The notes: generated from the letters alone by a model not told the origin. A stretch of 64,000 nt of DNA from Cercis canadensis (GCA_003255065.1 QAOA01006379.1:96989-160988), one strand, 5' to 3'; numbered from the stretch's first letter, positions 12,410-23,340 are shown. Numbers and translations are program-made.

Positions 12410-12665
12410 GCTTGGGCGCTACAGCGCCCTGTTCTCAGCTGTCAGTCCATGGACACCAGAAGCTCAGGCGCCACAGCTCCCAATCAGGGCGCCACAGCGC
12501 CCTGTTCTCAGCTGTCAGTCCATGTACACCAGAAGCTCAGGCGCCGCAGCGCCTAATCAAGTACGCCGCAGCGCCTAACACTCGGCTGCAGGGATCAGAG
12601 GCCAGGACGCCGCAGCGCTCTGTCGCGTTTAAGCCACCAATGACAAAGGCGCCGCAGCGCCCAGG
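12410..12665 (+). repeat. GC hairpin array between pol and the third ORF (At-1)
   Basis: About seven copies of the same stem-loop motif found in the LTR, e.g. GGGCGCCACAGCGCCC, plus AGGCGCCGCAGCGCCT, in which the outer base pair has changed on both sides. The copies are interspersed with CTGTTCTCAGCTGTCAGTCC units. The array follows a G-run (GTGTGGGGGTC near 12348-12358) that resembles a polypurine tract. Confidence 0.88.
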
Positions 12666-13028
12666 TAAGTTAATTCAAAAAAAAATAAAAAATAAAAAAT
12701 TTTAAAATGGTGCGTTTTGGGTTTCAAATTTTAAACACCCATTCCTTTTCTTTCTTCTCCCACGCACGCATACTCCCTCCACTTTCTTCTTCTTCTTCTT
12801 CCTCTCCTTCGCACTTACCACTTAATCCCTCAATCCCTCACCTAGCTCCCCTTCCTCGCACCAAATTCATACAACCACCTCACCATTCACATACCCCATC
12901 ATTGTCGCACATTTCTCTCACACACACACGCCCCTTTGAACCCAGAAGTGCACCCACGAGCACACACTCGCACCACACCAAGGGCTTTCAGGACCTCAAG
13001 GGATCATTCCAATTCTCTGCAAGTCCAG

Positions 13029-13701
13029 GTAAAATTCTTCCCCTTACTTCATTTGTCTACCTGCTGGTTGTTCTTGGCCAATTTTGGAGGTTCACCATTC
13101 GTCCATGTGAGGCTTTCCTCGTTCTGAATTTTTCTGCACACCTGCTGTTTGACAAAATTCCTCTAAGAGTACCATGTCTATGCATGTGCGTGTTTATACT
13201 TTCCCAGCATTCGATATGCCCTCTAATAATCTCATGCATATTAATCTGCCCTCGTAAGAGCTTGTCGAGACTGTTTCCGTAACTTGTTTAGCATCTCATA
13301 ATTTCCTATGTCATGCCTTGTGTCTGGTGCCTGTTTCCTCACGTGTGCCTGTTTACTCCACATTGACTTATTATGTTCATTCTGTGATCTCATGCCTATC
13401 ACCCACCACTACATCACTTTTGTTTTGTTCTCTTGAAGTTACTGATGCTATGACTAATTTTTCTGTGTGCCCCACCTATTGGTCATGCTAGCAGCCCTTA
13501 CCATTGCTCAGGGAATATTTCTCTCTGGCGGTTGTTTCTTTTTCTGGCGCACTCATTGCCTGATGTGTAGTCATGACTTAGCTCCAAATTTTTTTCCCAC
13601 ACTTTGCTGCTACCTCTACACACCTGATCGCCTTGTGGGGTGGTGTGTTCTGTGTGCTTCTAGCTGCCCCTCGCTCATTTGCCTTGGTTTCCTTTTCACA
13701 G
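13029..13701 (+). other. Predicted leader intron upstream of the At-1 third ORF (type I)
   Basis: A GTAAAA donor follows CTGCAAGTCCAG and a CCTTTTCACAG acceptor lies 24 bp before the ATG at 13725. The exon side is a CT-rich leader of plant 5'-UTR character beginning after GGTGCGTTTTGGG. Splicing to express the env-position ORF is known for Athila-type elements; the exact sites here are inferred from sequence alone. Confidence 0.6.
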
Positions 13702-13724
13702 GTACAACTCTGTTTCCTGCATCC

Positions 13725-14930
13725 ATGGCACCTCCGGCAAAGAGAAAGGCAGTTGCATCCCCTTCCGGGTCCGGTACGTACGACCGGAAGAAGTTCGTGC
13801 ATAAGGAGGCTGAGGCCCGATTCCTAGACTCTGTGATCAACAAAGCCTTGGTGCCCGAGCGTGGCCTAGTTTTCACCAGAGCTCTCAATCCCAAAGTTCG
13901 GGAACTAGCCGACAATAATGGCTGGTTGCGCTTTGTGGATCACCCAGTCACATCTGTGGTGCCAGTCATCAAGGAGTTCTATGCCAATGCCAAATTCCGA
14001 AAAGAATTCAAGGTCTTTGTGCGGGGCAAATGGGTTCCATTCGACAGTCGCTCCATCAACGCCCTGTTTGGCCTCCCAGACATCGAGCACGACAAATACC
14101 TTCACTACCTCCACGATGGACCTGACTGGGACGCCATCATTCGCACCCTCTGCCAGCCAAGTACACAGTGGAAGCTGCGTGATGACACCCCTATCTCATT
14201 TCGCGCATCGGCGTTGGAGACTGTGAGCAAGGTGTGGTACCACTTTTTGTGTGCCCGCCTTCTTCCTACGGGCCACCTGAGCGATGTCACCACGCCCCGG
14301 GCCATTCTCCTCTACTGCATTGTGACGGGGATGTCCATCGACATTGGCACTATCATCCAGCAGTCCATTCTCCGAGCTATTGACAGCACCAAGGGTTTTG
14401 CCTTTGGCCACCCTTCGGTGATTCAGATGCTATGTCAGCAGGCTGGGGTCGAGTGGAGACCTGAGGAGGAGTTGCTTCATTCGAAGCAACCACTGGACGC
14501 CACTGCACACCGTCTTCAGAGTCCCTCATCCAGTGCACCACCACCGACACGCCAGCGCACACCTCCGCGGACACCGCCCTCTGCCACCACCCCGCCACCT
14601 GAGACCCAGCCATCTAGTTCCTCCGGGCCCAGCCTGGCCGATCTGGAGCGTCAGATGACTCGATTACTCCGGTATGCGGACCGCTCGTCCCGTTTTATGT
14701 ATCAGACTGAGAGATTCATTGAGCGCGCCGATCTCTTCTTCGAGCACCAGATGAGCTTTAATGCTCATCTGGCCGAGTTTCATAGCCAGTGCTCCGCTGG
14801 TCAGGGCTCCGCTGTTCCACCATTCCCACCGCCACCTGTGCTTCCACCCTACTCTCCTGGCCTCGACGAGGACTACGGTGCCACCGATGAGGACCTTGGC
14901 GACACCGACAGCATGTCCGAAGCCTTCTAG
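13725..14930 (+). CDS. Athila env-position ORF of At-1 (401 aa)
   Basis: Third ORF of the element, looking whole. It begins MAPPAKRKAVASPSGSGTYD, a basic, Ser/Pro-rich N terminus, followed by a conserved globular region (about residues 35-260: AEARFLDSVINKALVPERG, LADNNGWLRFVDHP, FVRGKWVPFDSRSINALFGL, FRASALETVSKVWYHFLCAR) that matches the putative plant transposon protein domain often found in Athila-type elements. A Pro/Ser/Thr-rich linker (about 265-310), a helical stretch (MTRLLRYADRSSRFMYQ) and an acidic tail (DEDYGATDEDLGDTD) follow. I see no signal peptide or convincing membrane segment, so it is env-like by position only. Its role is unknown. Start chosen at the Met shared by the copies at 32814 and 35228. 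Confidence 0.85.
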   Translation: MAPPAKRKAVASPSGSGTYDRKKFVHKEAEARFLDSVINKALVPERGLVFTRALNPKVRELADNNGWLRFVDHPVTSVVPVIKEFYANAKFRKEFKVFVRGKWVPFDSRSINALFGLPDIEHDKYLHYLHDGPDWDAIIRTLCQPSTQWKLRDDTPISFRASALETVSKVWYHFLCARLLPTGHLSDVTTPRAILLYCIVTGMSIDIGTIIQQSILRAIDSTKGFAFGHPSVIQMLCQQAGVEWRPEEELLHSKQPLDATAHRLQSPSSSAPPPTRQRTPPRTPPSATTPPPETQPSSSSGPSLADLERQMTRLLRYADRSSRFMYQTERFIERADLFFEHQMSFNAHLAEFHSQCSAGQGSAVPPFPPPPVLPPYSPGLDEDYGATDEDLGDTDSMSEAF

Positions 14931-15551
14931 GGAAGTATTTTTCTTTCTTTTTGGGATTCATTGAGGACAATGCATGTACTAAGTTTGGGGGTAGAAAAAC
15001 ACAGTTTATTTACTGAGTACCTTATTGTTTTCTATTTCCATAACTGGCAGTAATGAGTAATGAGATGATATTTATGCAAATTTGAAACTCCAGGGTCAGT
15101 GATAAAATCTTTGGTGTAGTAATCAGAATTTTTTTTTAAATATGCATAAGCTTGTTACATGATTACTCTCCTATGATTTTCCTCTATTATTAACTCTCCC
15201 CTTGACACAATTTAAGCACTTGATCCTATGCATGACCCTAGTGAATTCTAAAGTAAATTTATGCATGCCTAACACTTCATGACCTCATTTGAACTCTAGA
15301 ACTAGTTTGAATGCCATTTGAGGCGAAATCCTAGGCTTTGAGGCAGTAAGGAAATGATCTAGGCAATGTTTGGATCGTTTGAGCCTTTCAAGACAAACCA
15401 TCCTATGAATTCTCTTAGTCACCCCAGTTGAGCCTAACATTTAACCCCTTTCCTTGTCAACCCATACAGAAACCCGAAACCGTCAGTATTTTCCCTAACC
15501 TTACATTCATGATTCACACAGATGCTAGGAAAAATATTGAAAGCACAATGA

Positions 15552-16492
15552 NCTGGCGCCCAGCGCTGGGGTGCTGGCGCCCAGCGTTGGGGGTCTAGCG
15601 ACAGCAACTTTTGAAGTCAATATGCCAGCGCTAAGCACGGGGGTCCAAAAATAACAGATTTCTCCCAATAATCACAGTATAGATGAAAAATAAAGCATAC
15701 CCACTTTATGAAAAGCTAAGAAACCTCAAAGAACATTGAAGAAACAATACCCATCAATTTTACTTTGTGCTAACAACAACAAACTTCAAAGCACTTCATT
15801 TAATATTGAGCATAAGGAAAAAAGATGGGAAGTGTTTGCTGGTGTTGGAGAAGGAGAGGCAACAGTGAAAACTGAGGAGAAGGAGGCGGAGAGGAGTAGA
15901 AGTAGAACCGTATAGAAAGAGATTCAAATTTGGGGAGAGTGGAATGTGAGAGATGAAATTCTGATTTTTGAGTCAGAGATTGCATTCAGATTTTAGAATG
16001 AGGGCAAGTGAAAGCTGGAAAAAAAAAAAAAAATCGGGCTAACCCAGCAAGAACCCGATCGGGCCACAGGCCAAATTGGCCCGGTTTTAAACGGGCCACC
16101 ATTTAAGGAACCCAGCCCACCATTTTATCGGGCCCCAACGGGCTAGCCCATGAACCCAGCTCTAAAGCCAACCGCCTTGTCTGCTCTGCTCAGGCACTAA
16201 TCAAGTACGACACATCAACATCATCTCCCCTGCATCTGACCTTCATTGTTGACTGTGGTTACTGATAGAGAATGAGAAGCTAGAGACAATATTGGAATCT
16301 CCCAACCAGAGACGGTCATTTTCCTTCTTCAGCAGCCAAAGCGTTGCCCACAAAGAAAAGTTTCTGTACTTAACTCAAAGCAGTAATTCCCAAAAAAAAT
16401 AAAAAGAGATTGGCAAGGAAGACAACTCGTATTTGCAATTTCAGTATATTGTTGTCCCATGTATACGAAATCCTCAAAGCATCCAAGCAGAC
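15552..16492. other. Unrelated DNA between At-1 and At-2
   Basis: Begins at a single N, so the left junction is an assembly join. The first ~90 bp carry a different GC palindrome family (GCGCCCAGCGCTGGGG and decayed versions), probably a fragment of another retroelement. The rest is AT-rich, with a hAT-like end at 16025-16164 and otherwise nothing recognised. A 61-codon minus frame at 15800-15985 is low-complexity. Confidence 0.5.
16025..16164 (-). mobile_element. hAT-like terminal fragment
   Basis: Read on the minus strand this starts TAGAGCTGGGTTCATGGGC and continues with repeated GGGCC/GCCCG blocks before a T-run, a composition typical of plant hAT ends. The first six bases equal those of the well-defined hAT element at 40390. 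No matching opposite end or 8-bp duplication was found, so it is a truncated copy at best. Confidence 0.4.
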
Positions 16493-18109
16493 TGATAAGA
16501 GAATTTTATACCGTTTATCTCCTAATGTTCTTGCTTGATTCTTGTCTATTCTCGAGCATTTTAGGATAGGTTTTCATGATTTAATTCTTATTTTTGTAGG
16601 TTCATGTTTTGGGAACTATGGAAGCTATTTTGGAGAAATTCGGGACAAGAAAGAAAGAAAATCATGCAAGTTGGAATTGAAGGCAAGATTTGGGCGCCGC
16701 AGCCCCCACTCAGGGCGCCACAGCGCCCCAATGCGTAAACAAGACAAATTTCAGCAAGGAAGGGCGCCACAACGCCCTACATCAGGCGCCGCAGCGCCCT
16801 ATGTTCAGGAAGCTGGAAACTGAGAGCAGAAGGAAGGGCGCCGCAGCGCCCTATACTGGGCGCCACAGCGCCCCAGCACGAGAAGAGGAGGCGCCACAGC
16901 GCCCTACACCTGGCGCCGCAGTGCCCTAGCTTCAGCAATTAGAGACTGAAATCCAGAAAGAAGGGCGCCGCAGCGCCCTAAACCAGGCGCCGCAGCGCCC
17001 GTCAATCAAACTTCAAGGCGCTGCAGCGCCCAAACCCAAGGCTGCAGCCCCCCGGCGGTCAACTAGTGATTTGACCTTTTAACTTCCTAATTTTACTAGG
17101 AATTCTATTTTAATTTATTTCCTTTTTCTCCTAAACTTCCTAGGACCTATAAATAGGACTCTTAAAGTCTAATTTAGGGTTCCATACTTTTGAGAGAAGA
17201 GGCACCAATAGAAGAGGATTCAAGCTTGAAGATCAGAGTCTTTCAAAAGTCTAAATTAGGGTTCCACACTTTTGAGAGAAGAGGCAAGAATGGAAGAGGA
17301 TTCAAGCTTGAAGATCAGAGTTTTTCGGCATCGAATCAGCATCACCAAGAGTTCAATTCTTCCTTTTCTCTATTTCTGATGTGTAATCTGGTTGTGAGTT
17401 TATTTTCTATCTTGAATATGAACTAATTCCACCATCTAGGGTGGAGATGTAGCCTAGCTTATGATGGATTGTTATTTCTAATAAAGAAATCAAACGACAG
17501 TCTTCTTAAATTGATTTCTTGATCTCCATACTTAATGCTTGTGTTTGACTGGCCATTAATTTAGATGAGTTTGTAATTACAATAATACTGGAAGGGTAAT
17601 TGTAATTGAAGACTATAGGGCTTAAGAACATAAATTACATAAGGGATAGGAATATACCGTTATGGTTTATGTAGCCATTAAAAAGAACCATAGAACGAAT
17701 TGAATTCTGAGATTATTCGTAATTCACATAGGAATATAGTGGATTCATAGTTGGGAATATATTTGTTTGACCTTGGGAAAGGCTAATAAATAACTTAGGG
17801 TTCTTGGCTAGCAATTAGAGAGATTGTTGTTGATTAATAAATTAGGAATAAAGATCCAGACTAGCTACGGTGAAATCAACATCCTAGATATTCTCTCATC
17901 ATATTCCTACTCAATTTTACAGCAACTATTCTTTGTTTACTGTTTTGCATTTAAATATCATCATAATTCACCTATCACTTGTCTAGATAAAATTAGAATA
18001 TGCATAATTTTGGTACTTAGTAGCCACAGTCTCTGTGGGACAATACTTTATCTCACTTCTTTATTACTTGATTACGGCACGTGCACTTGCGTTCACATTT
18101 TACGTAACA
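16493..18109 (+). repeat. At-2 5' LTR (subtype beta)
   Basis: 1,617 bp from TGATAAGAGA to TTTTACGTAACA. TATA box at 17148-17155. It is longer than the other LTRs because the transcription-start region is duplicated: the TCTAAATTAGGGTTCC to AAGATCAGAG segment of about 85 bp occurs twice in tandem at about 17168-17320. Subtype beta by ATCACCAAGAGTTCAATTC and TCTGGTTGTGAGTTTATTTT. Confidence 0.9.
16690..17060 (+). repeat. GC hairpin array in the At-2 LTR
   Basis: About ten copies of the GGGCGC-CRCA-GCGCCC stem-loop, better preserved than in the At-1 LTR, with the shared spacers CTACATCAGG, CTATACTG and CTAGCTTCAGCAATTAGAGA. It ends in the shared AAGGCTGCAGCCCCCCGGC block. Confidence 0.9.
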
Positions 18110-18180
18110 TTCATGATTTGTTGAGTTAGTTTGATATATTCATGTCTGGTATTTGTCAAAGATCATCATCAAATTTTTAA

Positions 18181-21116
18181 AATCGAGAAGACTTGTAGAC
18201 GAAATCGAAGGGAAAGGAGAACCGCTTCACAACCAACTCAGAGTACTATGGAGAATACCGGAGAAAATCCACCACCAGAGGTTGTCCGAAAACCATTGAA
18301 GCACTATGGAGTTCCAACGGGACCTTGATGAGCTGCCGAGGCTCCTCAAATTACTTAATTTTAAGGTTGGTTACCTAGCTTTTTGTAGCATAGGACAGCC
18401 CTAAGTCGAACCTAAGGATTGTTCTATAGGCAAATTCCTTTGAAATCAAGCCCAGTGTCATCCAAATGGTGCAAACCAATCAGTTTGGTGGCTTTGCAAC
18501 CGAAGATACAAATGTGCACTTGGCGGGATTTTTGGAGATCTGCGACACATTCAAGTTCAATGGCGTTACTGATGATGCCTTCAGATTACGTCTGTTTCCT
18601 TTCTCACTGAAGGACGAGGCACGGAGTTGGCTATACTCCCTTCCAGCAGGATCCATTTGCACTTGGGATCAAATGACAACTCAATTCTTGACTCGTTTCT
18701 TTCCTCCAGCAAGAACTGCCAGAATGAGAAACGACATCAACACTTTCGCTCAACATGAGACAGAAGTTTTGCATGAGGCATGGGAGCGGTTCAAGGGTTT
18801 GATGAGAAAGTGCCCACATCACGGCTTACAGGAGTGGATGCAAATTCAAACCTTCTACAATGGTTTGAATGGCACCACGAGAACTTTACTTGATGCTGCT
18901 GCAAATGGTTCTCTTATGGAGAAAACGGCTGACGAAGCTAGTAAGCTGCTTGATCAAATGGCGGATAATGCCCGCCAATGGCCATCTGAAAGGATTCCAG
19001 CAAAGAGGGCCTATGGGTTGCATGCTGTAGACCCCTTTGTTGCTCTCACTGCAAAAATGGATACAATTGCAAAGCACTTGGGCACTCTGACAGCTAATGC
19101 AATTCATTCTACTATTGCTGCTTGTGAAGTGTGTCATGGTGAACACTCAAGTACAGATTGCCCAATTGTGACATCAGAAGCACCACCATCTGTGGAAGAA
19201 GCTCATTTTGTGGGAAACCCTAACAGGCCAGGCAATCCGTACTCGAATACATACAATCCGGGATGGAGAAACCATCCAAATTTCTCCTGGAAAGATTCTC
19301 AAAATGTGGTTAAGCCACCCGGATTTCAGCCATCATCTCAACCTCAGATGCAAGCTCCTGCACCACCTAAGATTTCTTTAGAAGATGCCCTTGCTCAACT
19401 CACAGTGAATACCACTCAGTTTATGACAAGGACAGACACGACACTCCAAAATCAAGCGGCTTCTATTAGAAACTTAGAGGTACAGATGGGGCAAATCTCC
19501 AATTTACTCTCATCAAGAGACCAAGGTTCATTGCCGAGCAATACAGAGAGAAATCCCAAAGAGCAAGTCAAAGCCATATCTCTAAGAAGTGGCAAGATAC
19601 TGGAAGAACCAAAGAGTAAAGATCCAGCAAAGGAAATAGCCATCGAAAACAATAAAGTCACTGCTGTACCTTTAGAAGAGACGCCTAAGGGTGACGTAGT
19701 GGAGGAGCAAAAATCCAAATCTACTCTTCTTCCGGATAATCCCCCACCTTACAAACCCCGAGTGCCGTTTCCTCATCGGTTTCAGAAGCAGAACATGGAA
19801 AAACAGTTCTCTAAATTTCTTGAGGTCTTCAAGAAACTCCACATCAACTTACCTTTTGCAGAGGCATTGGCACAGATGCCAAGTTATGTGAAGTTCATAA
19901 AGGAGATCCTCACTAACAAGAGGCGATTAGAGGACTATGCAACAGTTGCACTTACTGAAGAGTGCAGCGCCATCCTCCAGAACAAGTTACCTCCAAAGCT
20001 CAAAGATCCAGGGAGTTTCACTATTCCTTGCACTATTAGTAATCTTTTATTTGGTAAAGCTTTATGTGATTTAGGTGCTTCTATCAATTTAATGCCTTTA
20101 TCTATTTACAGGAAACTTGGACTAGGAGAAGCAAAGCCGACCTCCATCACTCTTTAGTTAGCAGATCGATCTCTCAAGTACCCAAGAGGAATCCTAGAAG
20201 AATGGACTAGGAGAAGCAAAGCCGACCTCCATCACTCTTCAGTTAGCAAATCGATCTCTCAAGTACCCAAGAGGAATCCTAGAAGATGTGCTCATCAAAG
20301 TGGACAAGTTTATCTTTCCAGCGGATTTCGTGGTGCTTGACATGGAGGCAGATCAGGAGATCCCTATCATTTTAGGCCGACCTTTTCTAGCCACAGGGAA
20401 TGCCCTTATTGATGTGCAGAAGGGGCAACTCATACTCAGGGTCAACGATGAATAAGTGTCTTTCAATGTCTTCAAGGCTCTAAAGCAGTATGATGAAGTA
20501 GACAATTGCATGCGGCTTGACATGATTGATCACTGCACTACTGAGGTTTTCCGAGCTAGTCATCCTCCCGAACCATTGGAAGCTTGTCTCTTAGGCATCT
20601 CTTCTGAGGAAAATCCAGAGATCAACAGTTGTGTGAACTTCCTGAATGCTATCCCTCCTCAGTTTATTAGAAGATCCTATGAGGAACTTGGCAAAGGTGG
20701 CTCACGACCTCCTCCATCTATAGAGAAACCTCCTGTGCTAGAACTCAAGCCTTTACCTGAACATCTTAAATATGTTTACCTCGGTGACTCTTCCACTCTT
20801 CCAGTCATCATTTCATCTTCCTTACAGGAGAATGAGGTAGATAAGTTATTAAGAGTCCTAAGGGAGCATCAAGCAGCCATCGGATGGACTATCTCAGACA
20901 TAAAGGGGATCAGCCCCTCCTTGTGTATGCACAAAATATTGATGGAAGATGACTTCAAACCCTCCATTGAGCATCAACGTCGACTAAATCCGAATATGAA
21001 AGAGGTGGTGCGAGCAGAAGTACTGAAGCTTCTGGATGCTGGGATCATCTACCCGATTTTTGACAGTGCATGGGTGAGTCCAGTACAGGTCGTACCTAAG
21101 AAGGGCGGCATGACGG
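18181..21116 (+). pseudogene. At-2 gag-protease region (broken)
   Basis: Gag leader from AAATCGAGAAGACTTGTAGA, gag core, zinc knuckle at about 19123-19164, protease block CDLGASINLM (Asp at 20068) and the linker to RT up to AWVSPVQVVPKKGG. RT catalytic core, RNase H and integrase are absent. Several breaks, including a short internal duplication after the protease. No complete product is possible. Confidence 0.9.
18326..18429 (+). mobile_element. Short copy of the TGATGAGCTGCC element
   Basis: 104 bp starting TGATGAGCTGCCGAGGCTCC and ending at TTGTTCTATAG, replacing about 43 bp of the gag leader of At-2. It is the left end of the same element seen at 21117-21525. Sharing exactly the same first base in two different places suggests this TG is a true terminus. 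Confidence 0.6.
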
Positions 21117-21525
21117 TGATGAGCTGCCGAGGCTCCTCAAATTAGTTAATGTTTAAGGTGGGTTCCTAAGCTATTTGCAGCAAAGGGCAGCCCTAAGTCG
21201 AACCTAAGGATTGTTCTATTTGGTGAATCATATGGAGAATCATATAAACAGGGGGGTTGTGTTTGTTTATGTGATTAACGAAAATTAATTATCAGTGGTA
21301 GAGTTTTAGAGAAAGCAACCAATCCAAGTCTTAACTAATTCTGATTTCAATCCATCCTTGATTTCCAAGGATCCATTTAATTGTTAACCATGTTCTTGGC
21401 CTTTAAAACATCTCAAGAAGCCTCTCAATGTTCTATGGATGTCTACTGGTTAAGCAACCAGAATTCGGTTCAACAAGGGACTAAATGAATTAAGCAAACA
21501 TTCAAGTCCAGTTTAACCTAAGTCC
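21117..21525 (+). mobile_element. Longer copy of the TGATGAGCTGCC element, cut by the gap
   Basis: Starts TGATGAGCTGCCGAGGCTCC directly after the At-2 RT fragment and runs into the 98-N gap. No coding sequence is seen. It may be the 5' end (LTR) of an unidentified LTR retrotransposon; the family cannot be named from 409 bp without a second end. Confidence 0.55.
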
Positions 21526-21623
21526 NNNNNNNNNNNNNNNNNNNNNNNNNNNNNNNNNNNNNNNNNNNNNNNNNNNNNNNNNNNNNNNNNNNNNNNNNNN
21601 NNNNNNNNNNNNNNNNNNNNNNN
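21526..21623. other. Assembly gap (98 Ns)
   Basis: Run of N. Nothing can be said about true length or content. Confidence 0.99.
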
Positions 21624-23290
21624 TAATAAAACAGGGCAAATGCCCAAACAAAACAAAGCTAGAAGCCAGAACCAGAACCAGTGGGCAATGAAAGCCCCAT
21701 CTCATCAACAACAAGCAGAGAAAGTAAATCACGAGGAGGAGACGCGAGGTGCATGGCACCCAAGCCTTGCCCAATGCTATAGTTGGCTAACCAGTTAGCA
21801 CACCCATTGCCTTTTCTATCCACATGCTGAACTTTAATGCTCCAATCCTTGTTCGACAACACAAGAATCATTTTCACTAGCTGCCCATGCATGCCACCCT
21901 TACTAACATTCCTAGAAAGGCGCACAACAGCAACTTGGGAGTCACTTTCCAAGGCAACCTTCTTGAAACCCAAACGCCAAGCCATCTCTAGCCCTTCCAA
22001 CACACCCCAAAGCTCAGCACAAAAGGCTGAAGCAAAACCTAGATTTCGGACCACCCCAGCTACCCAATCTCCACCTTCATCTCTTAGCAAAGCTCCACAC
22101 CCTGCCATCCCCGGATTCCTTCTCGAAGCCCCATCGGTGTTGAGTTTAACCTACCCTGCTTCCAGAGGAAACCAATGAACACGAAGAGCAACACTAACCG
22201 GGATCAAGTTTGATGAAACAACAGGACTGTTACACCCCTTTAAGAAGCCGAGAATCACCATACTCGGATTGAAAGGGCGAGTGAAGTTTGGGTCGAATAA
22301 AGGCCAGACACCTCCACTTCCACAGCATCCAAGCTATCACTGCCCAAGTGATACTCCAGTTTAGACCAGGCCCTCCCAAATTCTGGGAAAAATTCATTTC
22401 TAACCAAAGAGGTAAGTCCCATGAAAAGAAATAGACTCTCTTCGAAGGAGGCACAAATTGAACCCACACCCTCCAAGCAAACTTGCAATCCCTCAACACA
22501 TGGAGGGTAGTCTCATTCTCCCCTTCACATAACGTACACTTACCCTCAGAGCCACTCCACTTACTGCACTTCACACCAGTAAGCAACCCATTATGAGTTA
22601 CTTGCCAGAGAAACATGTGAATACGCTCAGGACCTTGCCACTTCCAGATCTTGCTCCAAATAGCGTTAGCAGCCTTCCACCTCTGTGCCATTAAGCTCTT
22701 GTAAGCACTCTTAACAGAAAATAGTCTTGAGCTATCACCTAGCTAGAAAATTCCATCCTCACCATCGTCCAAAGAAGGAGGGGGTATTGCATGAATTTTA
22801 GCACAAACCTCTGCATGGAGAAGGTTTTCTAGAGTTTCCCAGTTCCAATCACCTGAAGGAAGCACAAAAGCAGCTACAGAGGCAAAAAGCTCCCTATCTG
22901 GAACAGAAAAAGAGACAGTGTCAAGCAAAAAACTCACACCATCTACCTAGGGGTCAGTCCAGAATTTTATAGATCGGCCATTGCCCACATTCCACCCCAT
23001 GCACTTTGTTACGTCGGGCCAAACTTTACTTATAGCCTTCCAAGTGGCTGAATCACTACTCTTAACCTCAACGGAAGAAAGGCAAAGAGAACCTCGCCCA
23101 TACTTCCCACGCATCACCCTAACCCAAAGATCTTCCGGATTATTAATAATCCCCCAACCCAATTTCATGATGCAAGCATGATTCATGGCCACTAGCTTCC
23201 GAAATCCCAGCCCACCCCTGCTCTTAGGCATACAAAGAGTCTCCCAATGAACAGTGTGGACTTTCCTAGAATGAACATCATGACCCTAAT
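21624..23290 (-). mobile_element. 5'-truncated LINE (L1-type ORF2 C-terminal part)
   Basis: Minus-strand plant LINE remnant. In order from the right: end of the RT region (about 23285-22947: VHWETLCMPKSRGGLGFRKL, HACIMKLGWGIINNPEDLWV), linker, a reverse-transcriptase zinc-binding domain (about 22691-22380: WQGPERIHMFLWQVTHNGLL, CSKWSGSEGKCTLCEGENET, HVLRDC), then an RNase H domain (22108-21659: GCGALLRDEGGDW, FCAELWGVLEGLEMAW, LESDSQVAV, HVDRKGNGCANWLA). The first three blocks share a frame interrupted by two stops (at 22947 and 22743); RNase H is in another frame, so at least one frameshift lies between 22230 and 22108. The 5' two-thirds of ORF2 and ORF1 are missing, as in normal 5'-truncated insertions. 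The 3' end abuts the N gap, so no poly-A tail or target duplication can be seen. Confidence 0.88.
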
Positions 23291-23297
23291 CGAAATT

Positions 23298-23340
23298 TGA
23301 TAAGAGGATTTTATACCGTTTATATCCTAATGTTCTTGCT
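23298..23340 (+). repeat. 43-bp stub of a beta LTR start
   Basis: TGATAAGAGGATTTTATACC and the next bases match the first 43 bp of the LTR at 23388. Then 47 bp of unrelated DNA (23341-23387) intervene before the complete LTR. Either a truncated earlier LTR or a duplication of the LTR edge. Confidence 0.75.

Larger units (their letters stand above)
4158..15551 (+). mobile_element. At-1: Athila-lineage Ty3/gypsy fossil, 3' end missing
   Basis: A nearly full-length Athila-type (Metaviridae) copy read left to right: 5' LTR 4158-5704, tRNA-Asp primer site 5711-5728, gag-pol about 5948-12155, GC hairpin array 12410-12665, leader with predicted intron, env-position ORF 13725-14930, then the conserved noncoding tail to 15551. 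It stops at a single N (15552); the last ~0.75 kb of tail, the polypurine tract and the 3' LTR seen in At-4 and At-6 are absent. Gag-pol is broken at about five places, including an internal partial duplication in gag and an unrelated 643-bp insertion in RT; the third ORF looks whole. Coding sequence is only a few percent different from the other copies, so the burst looks recent. With no second LTR there is no age estimate and no target duplication; the left flank is gtagc. Confidence 0.93.
16493..21116 (+). mobile_element. At-2: Athila fossil, truncated in RT
   Basis: Beta-type LTR 16493-18109, then 71 bp of unrelated filler in place of the primer site, then the gag leader from about 18181, gag, protease and the start of RT, cut off at 21116 where a second element begins (TGATGAGCTGCC). 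A 104-bp piece of that same second element also sits inside the gag leader (18326-18429). About five breaks besides the truncation. Left flank cagac; no target duplication can be assigned. Sequence is within a few percent of At-1. Confidence 0.9.

Noticed and set aside
13467-13724. Upstream in-frame extension of the At-1 third ORF
   Set aside because: The extension lies within the predicted intron and just before the acceptor; the copies in At-3 and At-6, with a different leader, start at the common MAP Met.
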